From contig NZ_ATVL01000008.1 in the NCBI RefSeq assembly GCF_000420705.1, forward strand, positions 186,001 through 250,000: 64,000 bases of DNA, read 5' to 3'. The position numbers and the translations under genes are program-made. The stretch comes from Hymenobacter norwichensis DSM 15439. Lineage in GTDB: Bacteria > Bacteroidota > Bacteroidia > Cytophagales > Hymenobacteraceae. Shown in pieces: positions 43,806 to 53,017 of the stretch (positions are counted from its first letter, which is position 1; each line of letters begins with the position of its first letter). The notes beneath the pieces were generated by a model. That model was not told the origin of the DNA. It saw only the letters and a program-made list of their open reading frames with translations, and ran no database searches.

Positions 43806-46800
43806 CGTTCCTTTTTATAAAACTGTACGGGCCCGTTGCTTACTCCCACCACCAAGTACGCCTGGCGGTTCACGGTTATTTCACTCACCGATTTCACGTC
43901 TCCCAGCACGCAGATACCGGCGGCTAACTGCTTCACGTAACTGAACTGCCCTCGGCCGTTGCCCTGGAGCAGGCAGCCGTAGTTGGCATCTATGCTGCCT
44001 AGTTTCAGGCGGTTATCGGCGTGGTTACCGAGCAGCAGCAAGTCGGGGTGGCCATCGTGGTTGTAGTCGCCGCTGGTTATTTGGATGACCACCGAAAACT
44101 GGGCTTCGGTGGGCAGCTCGGTAGCCACGAACTTCCCGCCTTGGTTGAGGTAGAGCATGGTGCGTAGCTCGTTAACTTCCAGCTTGCCCGCCTTGCCTAA
44201 TTCCTCGGCCGTGAAAATATCCTGCATGCCCGCATCGGCGTAGGCTTTGTAGGAAGTGAACCGGCGGCGCATGGGGTAGATTTCCTCGTTCAGCTCGTCG
44301 CGGCTCACAAACGGGTAGCTTTTGCCTTGCACGTAGAAGTTCAGGAACGGGTCGATGGAGCCGTTGTTGTCGAAGTCGGCGTAGTACAGCTCGGCCGGTT
44401 CTTGGCGGGTGGCCCTGATTTGGGTGTTCAGCCCTAGGTTGCCGGCCACCAAATCCGGCTGCCCATCGGCATTCACATCGGCCACGTGCAAACTAAACCA
44501 GAAGCCCTTTTGGGGAGCGTTGAAGTAGGTGGTGGTTTCATCCTGGAAGCCTTGCCTGGTGTTTATCCAGACGGTTAAAGGCATCATTTCGCCGCATAGC
44601 ACCAAGTCCTTGCGGCCGTCTTTGTTCAAGTCCACCCATTGCGCGTCGGTGACCATGCCTGCCTGAGCAAATGGCACCGCTGCGGCCGAAAACTTGCCTT
44701 TACCATCGTTGAGCAGCAGGTAGCTGGGGGGCGCCAGCGGGTACTTACCCGGTATCACCCGACCGCCCACAAAAACGTCCAGGTCGCCGTCGTTATCCGC
44801 GTCGGCCGCTCGCACGCAGCTTTTGCTGGCGGCGTTTAGTGGCGGTAAGCTGGCGGCGGCCAGCGTCAGGTGGCCCTTGCCGTCGTTTAGATACAGCTCG
44901 TCTTGTAGTTCGTCGTTGCCCGCTTCGTACAAGGAGTAGCCACCTTTCGCTAAATACAAATCGGGGGCGCCATCACCGTTGGCATCGAAGAAAGCGGCCG
45001 CCGCTACCGTGCCCGCATTGGTGGTAGCAGTCCGCGCCAGGGCGGTTTCCGCGAACTTACCGCCCGCCTGTTGCAGGTAGAGCTTGCCCACTACTTCCTG
45101 CGAGCCGCTCACAAACAGGTCGTCCAGCCCGTCCTTGTTCACGTCGGCCGTCACCATCACCGGAGCAGTTTTGGAGTACATAAACAGCATGAGCAACTGC
45201 CGCTTGAAGTCGTTGAGGGCTTCTTCTTCGGGCCTGAAATTAAACAGCGGCGCGGCCGGCTTGAACAGTGTTTTCGGCACGGCCACCTTGCGGGCCAGCT
45301 GCTTTTCGTCGGGCTTGGCGCTGAGTTGCAGTAGTTGGTTGGCCTTCACCTTGGTGAAGAGCTGTGCTGCTTGGTTGGGCCACACAACGCGCACGGAGTC
45401 AACAGTCTGGTTGCTGCCCAAGCCGAAGTTTAGCGTCGTTGACACGCACGACAGGTAGCCCCGGTTGGGGTTGAGCTCCTGGTACTGCACGTTGCCGGGC
45501 GTGTACACGTATACCTTCGCGCCCACGGCATTGGTGTTTTTCGCTGTGCCTGTCAGCTTCAACGCCAGATAGGCCGCGCGGTGGTCCTCGGTGCTGCGGT
45601 TGCGGTAGATGCTGGCCGGCTGATTGAGGGTATTGACCACCAGATCCAAGTCGCCATCATTGTCTAAATCGGCGTACACCGCGCCATTGGACATGTTCGG
45701 CTGATTCAGGCCCCACTCCACCTGCTTGTTGGAAAACGTCAGGTTGTGCTCGTTGCGAAAGATGTAATCGGGCACCGAAGTGGAGGGCATGGCCGTCACC
45801 AGATCCATCAGCAGGAACGGCTCGCGCGCCATGGCTTTTTTGATCTTGTAATCCCCCCAGTAGCGCAGAAAATCCTTGTTGGTGTAGTCGCGCAGGTAGC
45901 CGTTGCTGATGTAGATATCCTTGAAACCATCGTTGTCGAAATCGGCAATCAGGGGGCACCAACTCCAATCGGTACTTGACACGCCGGCCAGTTGCCCGAT
46001 TTCGCTGAAGGTGCCGTCGCCATTATTCAGGTGCAGCATATTGCGCATATACTGCTGATACAAATCCTGATTGAGCATCAGCCCAAACGTTTCGTAATTT
46101 TCCTGTAGCTGCAATGATTTTTGGCGGTGGTTATCCGCAGGCAGCATATCCAGCGTGAAAATATCGGGCTGCGCATCATTATTGAAATCGGCAATATCCA
46201 CACCCATGGAAAAGTGCGAATGATGCCGCAGCATTTTTCGGGATTGGTCGGTGAACGTGCCGTCGTGGTTATTGATGTACAGGTAATCCGGCTCGTTGTA
46301 ATCGTTGGTGACGTATATATCCGCCCACCCATCTTTATTTATATCCGCTACGGCAACACCCAGCCCAAACGTCAGCGGACTTTGAACAATACGAGCCGTT
46401 TTAGAAACATCGGTAAAATGCCCGTTGTCATTCCGAAATAATTTATTTCCTGCCAGCGCGTCTACTTCTCCTTTGTAGCGGGCAAACTCCATGTTGTCAA
46501 TCTTCTTGATGTTATGATCAAGCAAGAACATGTCAAGGTCACCGTCGTTGTCGTAGTCGAAGAAGGCGGCTTGGGTGCTGTAGCCGGGGTCGTCCAGCCC
46601 GTAAGCTTTGGCTTCTTCCTTGAACTTACTCCCGCCTTGGTTGATAAACAGCTGATTACGCCGAACCTCATCGGATTTTTTGCCGGAATAGCATACGTAG
46701 ATATCCAGGAGCCCGTCGGCGTTGACATCAGCCATCGTGACGCCGGTTTTCCAGCCATCCTTGCGGCCCTCTAGTGCGGGAGAAGCCTGGGTGGTAATAT

Positions 46801-47107
46801 CCTTGAACTTGAAATTGCCCTGGTTGAGGTACAACCGATTGGGCCGCATATTACCGGTGAAAAAAATATCCGATAACCCGTCGTTGTTGATATCACCAAC
46901 TGCTACGCCGCCGCCATTATAAAAGTATTCGTACGATAGAATATTCAGTGCTTCGTTTTCACTGACTTCATTATTGAAAGTGATACCCGTTTCTTTTGCG
47001 CTTAGTAAATTAAATAAAGGCTGTTGCGCACTGCTACTACTACTGATGCCTATACCGCACAAGATGAGTAGGGTTTTCAATCTGATTTTGAAACAGCAAA
47101 TGCGCAT
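43802..47107 (-). CDS. FG-GAP/VCBS-repeat protein with ASPIC/UnbV domain (CRTAC1-like)
   Basis: A 1101-residue secreted protein with signal LKTLLILCGIGISSSSSAQ. Many FG-GAP repeats with Ca-binding DxNxDGxxD loops (VGDINNDGLSDIFFTGNMRP, MADVNADGLLDIYVC, VADVNADGQPDLVAGNLG) predict one or two beta-propellers. In the middle (about 540-600) an ASPIC/UnbV segment (NTNAVGAKVYVYTPGN, RGYLSCVSTTLNFGLG) is present. Such proteins are often surface-exposed and near SusC/SusD or haloperoxidase genes. Function is unknown; they may bind carbohydrate or protein. The gene is first of the minus-strand run, coupled to the haloperoxidase. Confidence 0.9.
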   Translation of the reverse strand: MRICCFKIRLKTLLILCGIGISSSSSAQQPLFNLLSAKETGITFNNEVSENEALNILSYEYFYNGGGVAVGDINNDGLSDIFFTGNMRPNRLYLNQGNFKFKDITTQASPALEGRKDGWKTGVTMADVNADGLLDIYVCYSGKKSDEVRRNQLFINQGGSKFKEEAKAYGLDDPGYSTQAAFFDYDNDGDLDMFLLDHNIKKIDNMEFARYKGEVDALAGNKLFRNDNGHFTDVSKTARIVQSPLTFGLGVAVADINKDGWADIYVTNDYNEPDYLYINNHDGTFTDQSRKMLRHHSHFSMGVDIADFNNDAQPDIFTLDMLPADNHRQKSLQLQENYETFGLMLNQDLYQQYMRNMLHLNNGDGTFSEIGQLAGVSSTDWSWCPLIADFDNDGFKDIYISNGYLRDYTNKDFLRYWGDYKIKKAMAREPFLLMDLVTAMPSTSVPDYIFRNEHNLTFSNKQVEWGLNQPNMSNGAVYADLDNDGDLDLVVNTLNQPASIYRNRSTEDHRAAYLALKLTGTAKNTNAVGAKVYVYTPGNVQYQELNPNRGYLSCVSTTLNFGLGSNQTVDSVRVVWPNQAAQLFTKVKANQLLQLSAKPDEKQLARKVAVPKTLFKPAAPLFNFRPEEEALNDFKRQLLMLFMYSKTAPVMVTADVNKDGLDDLFVSGSQEVVGKLYLQQAGGKFAETALARTATTNAGTVAAAAFFDANGDGAPDLYLAKGGYSLYEAGNDELQDELYLNDGKGHLTLAAASLPPLNAASKSCVRAADADNDGDLDVFVGGRVIPGKYPLAPPSYLLLNDGKGKFSAAAVPFAQAGMVTDAQWVDLNKDGRKDLVLCGEMMPLTVWINTRQGFQDETTTYFNAPQKGFWFSLHVADVNADGQPDLVAGNLGLNTQIRATRQEPAELYYADFDNNGSIDPFLNFYVQGKSYPFVSRDELNEEIYPMRRRFTSYKAYADAGMQDIFTAEELGKAGKLEVNELRTMLYLNQGGKFVATELPTEAQFSVVIQITSGDYNHDGHPDLLLLGNHADNRLKLGSIDANYGCLLQGNGRGQFSYVKQLAAGICVLGDVKSVSEITVNRQAYLVVGVSNGPVQFYKKER

Positions 47108-47212
47108 GATTAAGTTAATTTGAATTTGCTGGTTACTGCGTTGAAAGAGCTTTATCTAGTAATAATTAAGTGGTGTATGAAAAATAAAAACAAATTAATT
47201 AACTCTCTTTTT

Positions 47213-47422
47213 CTAAGGAGATAGTACTAGCAACAGGCCCCTTTCCTTGGCGGTGAGGTTAGCATCTAACTCCGCTTTTAAGGCCTGGCTCAATGAAACT
47301 AATAGATACCCATCTTGCGTCGTTACCCAAGCTGTGCATGGGGGTTGAGAGTTCTTAAACTCTCTTCTCCATCCGCTCAGTGACGTTTCCTGCTCTGTGG
47401 CTGATGGCGAATATGCTAACAA
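47213..47422 (-). CDS. Possible small protein of unknown function
   Basis: A 69-codon frame ending TTQDGYLLVSLSQALKAELD and following residues. The composition looks protein-like, but no family is recognised, and its 5' end lies 30 nt from the permease operator. It may be chance or a gene remnant. Confidence 0.25.
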   Translation of the reverse strand: MLAYSPSATEQETSLSGWRREFKNSQPPCTAWVTTQDGYLLVSLSQALKAELDANLTAKERGLLLVLSP

Positions 47423-47452
47423 GTCTGCTCTTAACCTACATGAAATTAATCT

Positions 47453-47468
47453 GCTAAAACATTTTAGC
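47453..47468 (+). promoter_or_regulatory. Operator GCTAAAACATTTTAGC overlapping a promoter
   Basis: A perfect 16-bp palindrome (7-bp arms, CA centre), 91 nt before the permease ATG. Its last four bases are the first half of TAGCTTTG (47465-47472), an exact TAnnTTTG -7 element, so a bound repressor would block the promoter. Related sites lie at 5677 and 15552. Confidence 0.7.
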
Positions 47469-47472
47469 TTTG
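47465..47472 (+). promoter_or_regulatory. -7 promoter element TAGCTTTG of the permease gene
   Basis: Exact match to TAnnTTTG, overlapping the palindrome at 47453-47468. A clear -33 element is not seen. Confidence 0.55.
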
Positions 47473-47559
47473 GGTTTAGCTTCCACGGGCTGGATTACGT
47501 GCTATATTCACTATAGCTGCGCTAGCCGACTTCCACCTCATTCCCACTATCTGCCCTTT

Positions 47560-48840
47560 ATGGCTGCTCTTCCTCCTGTTTCACCTAGTGTATCCACCGT
47601 TAGTGACCCGTCGGCTACCACCCAGCGCTACACGTCGGCGCTGAGTGCCGTCACGACGCTCTTCTTTTTGTGGGGGTTTATCACCTGCCTCAACGATATC
47701 CTGATTCCGTATCTGAAAGCTATTTTTCAGCTCTCCTTTGCGCAGGCCAACCTCATCAACCTATGCTTTTTCGGGGCGTACTTCCTGATGAGTATCCCGG
47801 CGGGCAAGCTGGTGGCGCGCGTGGGCTACAAGCGCGGCATGCTGCTGGGTTTCGTGGTGGCCGCTATCGGGGCATTCTTGTTTTATCCAGCGGCGGCCCA
47901 GCGGGCTTACGGGCTGTTTCTGGGGGCGCTGTTTGTGTTGGCGTCGGGTATCACGCTGTTGCAAGTGGCAGCCAACCCGTACGTGGCCATTCTAGGGCCG
48001 CCGGAGTCGGCATCGGCACGCCTTACGCTCACACAGGCGTTCAACTCGCTGGGTACCACGCTGGCCCCATTGTTAGGTAGCGCACTTATCCTGAGTCATC
48101 TGCCGAAGCTTGATACCGCAGCCTCAGCCGCAGCTATCGATGTGCGGGCCGTGCAGTTGCCTTATCTGGTTATTGGCGGGACGCTACTGCTCATTAGCTT
48201 GCTGCTGAGCCGCGTGAACCTGCCAGCCATCGTCCACGCCACCGACAACGACAGCCCGACAGGCTCAGACCAGCGCCGGGCGTGGCATTACCGGCATTTG
48301 GTGCTCGGGGTAATCGGCATTTTCGCCTACGTGGGTGCCGAGGTGGCTATTGGTTCGCACATCGTAAACTACCTCGCCTTGCCCGAAGTAATGGGGCTTG
48401 ACCCTAAAGAAGCTGGCGACCAAGTAGCCTTTTACTGGGGCGCGGCCATGGTAGGTCGTTTTGCCGGAGCATACCTGCTCAACAAATTTCAGCCAACCAA
48501 GTTACTAGCCATCAATGCCGTGGGCGCAGTAGCGCTGGTACTTATTTCTATCAATACCACCGGCGCGGTAGCCATGTGGAGCCTACTGGCGGTGGGGCTG
48601 ATGAACTCGCTGATGTACCCCACCATCTTCACGCTGGCCATGGCCGGACTGGGCCGGCAAACTGAGGAAGCTTCTGGGCTGCTGTGTACGGCCATTGTAG
48701 GGGGCGCCTTGGTGCCGCTATTGTTCGGCTTCATCGCTGACCATAGCAGCCTACGCTTGGCGCTGTTACTACCCGTTTTGTGCTACATCTACATCATGTG
48801 GTACGGGCTGCGTGGCAGCCGACGGGTTGATGCGGTGTGA
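47560..48840 (+). CDS. FHS-family sugar permease (FucP/GluP-like)
   Basis: A 426-residue membrane transporter of the fucose/glucose-galactose:H+ symporter family with about 12 helices. LFFLWGFITCLNDILIPYLK and ITLLQVAANPYVAILGP are family signatures, and QAFNSLGTTLAPLLGSAL is also typical. The ATG at 47560 is chosen over a TTG at 47470; the longer frame would place the operator next to the start codon. The proximity of two fucosidases and a mutarotase suggests L-fucose or a hexose as cargo. It ends 8 nt from the convergent lacI gene, which probably regulates it. Confidence 0.9.
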   Translation: MAALPPVSPSVSTVSDPSATTQRYTSALSAVTTLFFLWGFITCLNDILIPYLKAIFQLSFAQANLINLCFFGAYFLMSIPAGKLVARVGYKRGMLLGFVVAAIGAFLFYPAAAQRAYGLFLGALFVLASGITLLQVAANPYVAILGPPESASARLTLTQAFNSLGTTLAPLLGSALILSHLPKLDTAASAAAIDVRAVQLPYLVIGGTLLLISLLLSRVNLPAIVHATDNDSPTGSDQRRAWHYRHLVLGVIGIFAYVGAEVAIGSHIVNYLALPEVMGLDPKEAGDQVAFYWGAAMVGRFAGAYLLNKFQPTKLLAINAVGAVALVLISINTTGAVAMWSLLAVGLMNSLMYPTIFTLAMAGLGRQTEEASGLLCTAIVGGALVPLLFGFIADHSSLRLALLLPVLCYIYIMWYGLRGSRRVDAV

Positions 48841-48848
48841 AGAGGAGG

Positions 48849-49874
48849 CTACGATATCGGCCGGATAGAGGATGCGCGTATTACCAACTGTGGGGTTAGC
48901 TGAAGTTGCACCGAGGTATCGGTAGTAGTTGGGTCCTCCAGCTCGTTTAGTAGGGCATTAATAACGCTTTCAGCCAATGCTTCCATGGGTTGTGCCACCA
49001 CCGTAATAGGTGGCGAATACAGCCGAAACAGGTCGTTGTCGTCGAAAGAAACCACCGCTATTTGCGCTGGAATACGGCGGCCCAAACGGTTTAAGGCTTC
49101 CAGACCCGACACCCCTAAGTAATTGGTGGCAAAGAGTACAGCATCGCAGTGGGGGTGCATCTCGAAGAAGCGCTGCATAGCCAACACAATCTGCTCGGGC
49201 TCCTGCGGAAACGCAATTTCCTGCACCAGTTCCGGTTGCTTGTACTCGCGCAGGGCTTGGCGGTAGCCTTGTTGCCGAGCTGCCATCTGCGTCTGCTCGA
49301 GCTGGGTGATGACGAGTGCTATGCTAGTGAAGCCCTGTGCCAACAGGTGCTGCGTGGCGGCGTACGTGCCCGCTACGCCATCAACTACCACCGTATTGGT
49401 TTGTACGCCCGGCAGGACCCGGTCGAAGAGTACAAGGGGCTTGCCGCGGCGTACAAGGGAACTGATTTCGGCTTCCACTCCATTAGGCAGCGCCAGGATG
49501 TAGCCATCAACATGGCGCTCCTGAAACATAGTTAGTAAGTCAAGCGCTTTCGCCGTATCGTTATTGGTGCTGCAATATAGGATGCGGTAACCACGGGCTA
49601 ACGCTTTCTTCTCAATCAGCGCGGCTATTGTGGCGAAAAATGGGTTGGCAATATCTTCCACTACCAGCCCGATAACGTGGGTTTTACCGGTGCGTAAGCT
49701 CTTGGCTAGTTGGTTGGGCTTGTAGCCCACCTCGTCCACATACGTAAGCACTTTCTCGGCCAGCGTGTCGCTAATGCGCTTTTCACGGGCCTTGCCATTC
49801 AGGACCAACGACACCGTGGCAATGGACACACCCAAGTGCTTGGCAATGTCGTGAATGAGGATTTTCTTTTTCAA
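48849..49874 (-). CDS. LacI-family transcriptional regulator (second)
   Basis: A 341-residue LacI/GalR repressor. The helix-turn-helix is in ILIHDIAKHLGVSIATVSLV (5-24) with hinge KPNQLAKSLRTGKTHVIGLV, and the C-terminal periplasmic-binding-like domain includes NPFFATIAALIEKKALARGY and SFDDNDLFRLYSPPITVVAQ, a classic GalR-type end. The start is TTG at 49874, directly before AAAAAG; no ATG is available. It is convergent with the permease (8-nt gap). It probably binds the palindrome at 47453 and related sites. Confidence 0.92.
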   Translation of the reverse strand: MKKKILIHDIAKHLGVSIATVSLVLNGKAREKRISDTLAEKVLTYVDEVGYKPNQLAKSLRTGKTHVIGLVVEDIANPFFATIAALIEKKALARGYRILYCSTNNDTAKALDLLTMFQERHVDGYILALPNGVEAEISSLVRRGKPLVLFDRVLPGVQTNTVVVDGVAGTYAATQHLLAQGFTSIALVITQLEQTQMAARQQGYRQALREYKQPELVQEIAFPQEPEQIVLAMQRFFEMHPHCDAVLFATNYLGVSGLEALNRLGRRIPAQIAVVSFDDNDLFRLYSPPITVVAQPMEALAESVINALLNELEDPTTTDTSVQLQLTPQLVIRASSIRPIS

Positions 49875-50452
49875 GTTCGAATAGTTTTTCCACCAAAGGC
49901 TGGTGCTATTACCTGCTGGTAGATACGCTATCTGAAGACCGATGGTCTAGAGTGCACCCAAACAGTAAGCTAAGATAGGATTCGCTGTCAATCCAACTCA
50001 AGTTGAAAAGGTGAGCAGTAGCCGAGCAAGCAAGGTCGGCAATTGTAATTGAAGCAGGCATCAAAAATGCGCAAGCCGAGTGAGACGGCAAGAAGCGGTA
50101 CTTGCTGTCTCATTCATGATTAAAATTCAAAAATTGAATGGCTTAGTAAGCGGTATGAACCAGCGGGCTTGAGCTTATACAGTCAGCACGCAGATACTCA
50201 TCTTCACCTATCAAGGGAAGCTATTGGTCGAAATAGTGTTCCTGCGCACTACAAATTGCAGTAAATTCGAAGCTAGTTCCCGTACGCGGCGCTGCTCCTT
50301 GATGCGAATTGAATTATTCTATTTTTCAATTGCTTCATCCACCAAAGAAGCATTGGCATCTAAGGCAGTAACTGCGCTGCTACATGAACTGTTTTTGCGG
50401 GCTATATCCTTCGGCCAGGGTCACCTGTACGGTCTGCTCATACTTCCTTCCT
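49875..50452. other. 578-nt gap between lacI and the OmpA-like gene
   Basis: No gene recognised. Plus-strand frames starting at 50224 and 50384 run into or extend the OmpA-like gene and look non-coding before 50453. The gap presumably holds two divergent promoters, none of them clear. Confidence 0.5.
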
Positions 50453-52171
50453 ATGATGCACTTCCTTTCCCGTTTTCAGTTATCTGCTTCCCTTCTCCTA
50501 GCAGCAGTTTTTGCAACCCAATTACAGCCTGCTTCTGCCCAAACCCGGGAACGGCGCACCAGCCTCGGAATCAACGCCAGCACCTTGCAATACCAAGGCG
50601 ACTTTGGCTCCGATTATTGGAAGTTTAGCAGCAACAACCAGTATGCGCCTGGCCTAGCCGTTAATTTTTATTTGTTTCGGGGGCTGGATCTGAACACTCA
50701 GTTCTTTTACGGACAATTAAAGGGCCGAAAGAGTGCTACTTCCTTTTTCAACACCACGCTACTTAACAGCACCTTAGGCTTTAAGCTAAAACTTAATAAC
50801 GGCTGGGCACTCAAGGAAGAAGCACGCATTCAGCCTTACTTGCTGGGCGGAGGCGGTTGGATGTATGCTAGCCGGGCGGGCCTGACGGATGGTAACCGCA
50901 TCGACGAAAACAAGGGCTATATAGATGTAATGGGCGGGGCAGGCATCAGTCTTCGCTTAGGCGGTGGGGTTAGCTTTTTTGTGCAAAGCAGCCAGCATTT
51001 GCCTATGTATGCCAATCTCGATGGGGTGCCAGCCGCCACTACCCCCCGATGGGCCGACCGGTTTTTACAGCATACCGTAGGCCTGACGTTCCATATGGGA
51101 CAAGCCCAGGATACCGACGAAGACGGCGTACCGGACCGGCTGGACCAGTGCCCCAGAACGCCTATTGACATTGAAGTAAATGTACATGGTTGCCCCCTGG
51201 ATGATGACCACGATGGCGTACCGAATTATCAAGACCAATGCCCCAACGACCCTGGCACGGTTGAAATGCGCGGCTGCCCCGATACCGACCAAGACGGAGT
51301 AGATGATGTGGATGACGCCTGCCCCGATATACCTGGTAAACCCGAACTGCACGGCTGCCCCGATACTGATAATGATGGGGTAGCAGATTCCGACGACAAC
51401 TGCTTGGATACGCCCGCTGGTGCAACGGTTGATGCCAACGGCTGCACGGTGGCTACTACAGGCAACTCACCTGCCCGTACCGAATCGGCCCGTACTGCCG
51501 CGGCATCTGGTTCGACTATTACCGATGCCGACATTGACGGCGACGGTACCCCTAACTCTACCGACCGTTGTCCCACCGATGCTGGTCCGGCTACCAACCA
51601 TGGCTGCCCCGAAATCAAAGCCCGGGACCGGCAACGGTTGCAAAAAGCTACTCTTCTTATTGGTTTCGAGCGGAGCAAGGCCACGCTGCTGCCTTCGTCC
51701 TACTCGACGCTCGATACCATTGCCCAAATCCTTACCCAATACCCTAACTACTCACTCAGCATTGCCGGCCACACCGACAGCCAGGGTGCATTGGCGTACA
51801 ATCTGCGCCTGTCGCGGGAGCGGGCGGCGGCGGCTCGGCGCTACCTGTCAAGCAAGAGCACACCCGATACTCGGGTGGAACTACGCGGCTACGGCCCAAC
51901 TCATCCCCTTACCAGCAACACGACAGAAGCCGGGCGCATACGCAACCGGCGCGTAGAATTCGACTTGTTCCTTACTGGTGAACCCAACGCAGCTCAGGTG
52001 AAGTACGGCGCTGAGCCCACCATGCCAGTTGCCGCGTCAATCAAACCTAAAGCTGGGGCGGCTAAAAAGAAGCCCGCCAGCAGGAAGCCCAATACAGCGA
52101 CACTAAAACAACGAAAGAGGAAGCAGGTGGCAAAAAAGCCCATTCGCACCACCAATGCAACTGGTTGGTAG
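50453..52171 (+). CDS. OmpA-family outer-membrane protein with thrombospondin type 3 repeats
   Basis: A protein of about 572 residues. The signal peptide (FLSRFQLSASLLLAAVFATQ..SAQ) is followed by an N-terminal beta barrel of about 190 residues. Then come thrombospondin type 3 calcium-binding repeats (DTDEDGVPDRLDQCP, DDDHDGVPNYQDQCP, DTDQDGVDDVDDACP, DTDNDGVADSDDNC, DADIDGDGTPNSTDRCP). A C-terminal OmpA peptidoglycan-binding domain (IAGHTDSQGALAYNLRLSRE, GRIRNRRVEFDLF) anchors the cell wall. A Lys/Ala-rich tail ends it. The ATG at 50453 is chosen as the start before the signal peptide. It is not linked to the glycan island. Confidence 0.92.
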   Translation: MMHFLSRFQLSASLLLAAVFATQLQPASAQTRERRTSLGINASTLQYQGDFGSDYWKFSSNNQYAPGLAVNFYLFRGLDLNTQFFYGQLKGRKSATSFFNTTLLNSTLGFKLKLNNGWALKEEARIQPYLLGGGGWMYASRAGLTDGNRIDENKGYIDVMGGAGISLRLGGGVSFFVQSSQHLPMYANLDGVPAATTPRWADRFLQHTVGLTFHMGQAQDTDEDGVPDRLDQCPRTPIDIEVNVHGCPLDDDHDGVPNYQDQCPNDPGTVEMRGCPDTDQDGVDDVDDACPDIPGKPELHGCPDTDNDGVADSDDNCLDTPAGATVDANGCTVATTGNSPARTESARTAAASGSTITDADIDGDGTPNSTDRCPTDAGPATNHGCPEIKARDRQRLQKATLLIGFERSKATLLPSSYSTLDTIAQILTQYPNYSLSIAGHTDSQGALAYNLRLSRERAAAARRYLSSKSTPDTRVELRGYGPTHPLTSNTTEAGRIRNRRVEFDLFLTGEPNAAQVKYGAEPTMPVAASIKPKAGAAKKKPASRKPNTATLKQRKRKQVAKKPIRTTNATGW

Positions 52172-52245
52172 CTCCCTCTCCTAATTTAGGCAGCCGGCTT
52201 TTTTCGTAGCTTTCTATTGGGTAAGCCCACAACATACTTTTCAAC

Positions 52246-52287
52246 AACATAAAAGGATCCTGGCTTACGCCAAGACCCTTTTATGTT
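52246..52287 (+). terminator. Intrinsic terminator after the OmpA-like gene
   Basis: Arms AACATAAAAGG and CCTTTTATGTT with an inner TGGC/GCCA stem. It lies 74 nt past the OmpA stop and may also serve the minus-strand gene at 52336. Confidence 0.75.
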
Positions 52288-52335
52288 ACTAGAAATGACT
52301 TTCCGGCCGCCGCTTATTCGGCCCGTAGCACCGTT

Positions 52336-52749
52336 TTATTGCTGAGCTTTTCGTAACCATTCCTGGGCAGCAGCCAGAAAGAAAAAGTGCTGCGTGTTCA
52401 TATTTTTTATGGCCTCCAACTGCACTGCCTCGGCGTACACGGCGGCTAAGGAGCCGGGCTGCACCAAGTTGGCCATGTGGGTAAGGCCGGCTTGCTGCGC
52501 ACGGGGCATCCAGTTTGCCACCACCCATTCCACGGCTTCCTCGCTCCAAAAACCACTGATCTGGCGGTTGTCATTGAGCAGGCAGCAGCATGCTTTTTCC
52601 CGTAGCACCTCAATCCCCCGGTTGGCGCCGGCTAGTACGCTGGCATAGCTTTGCTCACCCAGCCACGTAAAAACCAGCCAATGATTTTCCGCATCATATT
52701 CGATAGTGAGATGGATGCGTCCAAGGGCATCAAGTAGGTGAATAGGCAT
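52336..52749 (-). CDS. Small protein of unknown function, paralogue of 58471
   Basis: A 137-residue cytoplasmic-looking protein of no known function. The layout IHLTIEYDAENHWLVFTWLG, CCCLLNDNRQISGFWSEEAV, EWVVANWMPRAQQAGLTHMA and a closing FFFLAAAQEWLRK resembles STAS or SpoIIAA-like folds seen in Bacteroidota. The gene at 58471 has the same order of elements (LYLDWCGDLT, RILNDNTNVT, WLATEFLPNIEAAGVEYMAW). The ATG at 52749 is preferred to an upstream start because MPIHLLD precedes the first strand. A lone gene. Confidence 0.7.
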   Translation of the reverse strand: MPIHLLDALGRIHLTIEYDAENHWLVFTWLGEQSYASVLAGANRGIEVLREKACCCLLNDNRQISGFWSEEAVEWVVANWMPRAQQAGLTHMANLVQPGSLAAVYAEAVQLEAIKNMNTQHFFFLAAAQEWLRKAQQ

Positions 52750-52980
52750 GCAGGAAGCAACTAAATTGCCCATAGTGGGCGAAACTATAAATTACAGATA
52801 GTCGGAACCTGAGCTCTAGACAAAATTGCAAGTTGCCCCTGCAGCACAGGCGCAACGACAGCAAACTCAGAGTTCAGAAAGCAAAAACTACCAGGGTAGC
52901 GTTCAGACAGCCCCCCGTAACAAGTAAGTCACGGGCACCTCTCCCCCTCGGTAAACGCATCATCACAAGCCCACTTCAAA

Positions 52981-53017
52981 AAACAAAACCCCCTCACTTC
53001 ACTGCTGAGGGGGTTTT
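52981..53017 (-). terminator. Intrinsic terminator after tRNA-Arg
   Basis: An 8-bp hairpin CCCCCTCA/TGAGGGGG with T-rich DNA on the minus-strand side, directly after the tRNA. Confidence 0.85.

Larger units (their letters stand above)
47108..47559. promoter_or_regulatory. Divergent control region, FG-GAP gene versus sugar permease
   Basis: A 452-nt gap whose left part is AT-rich. It holds the operator/promoter at 47453-47472 and a doubtful 69-codon minus-strand frame at 47213-47422. Confidence 0.5.

Noticed and set aside
50224..50628. 134-codon frame before the OmpA-like gene
   Set aside because: Overlaps the real gene in another frame; no features of its own.
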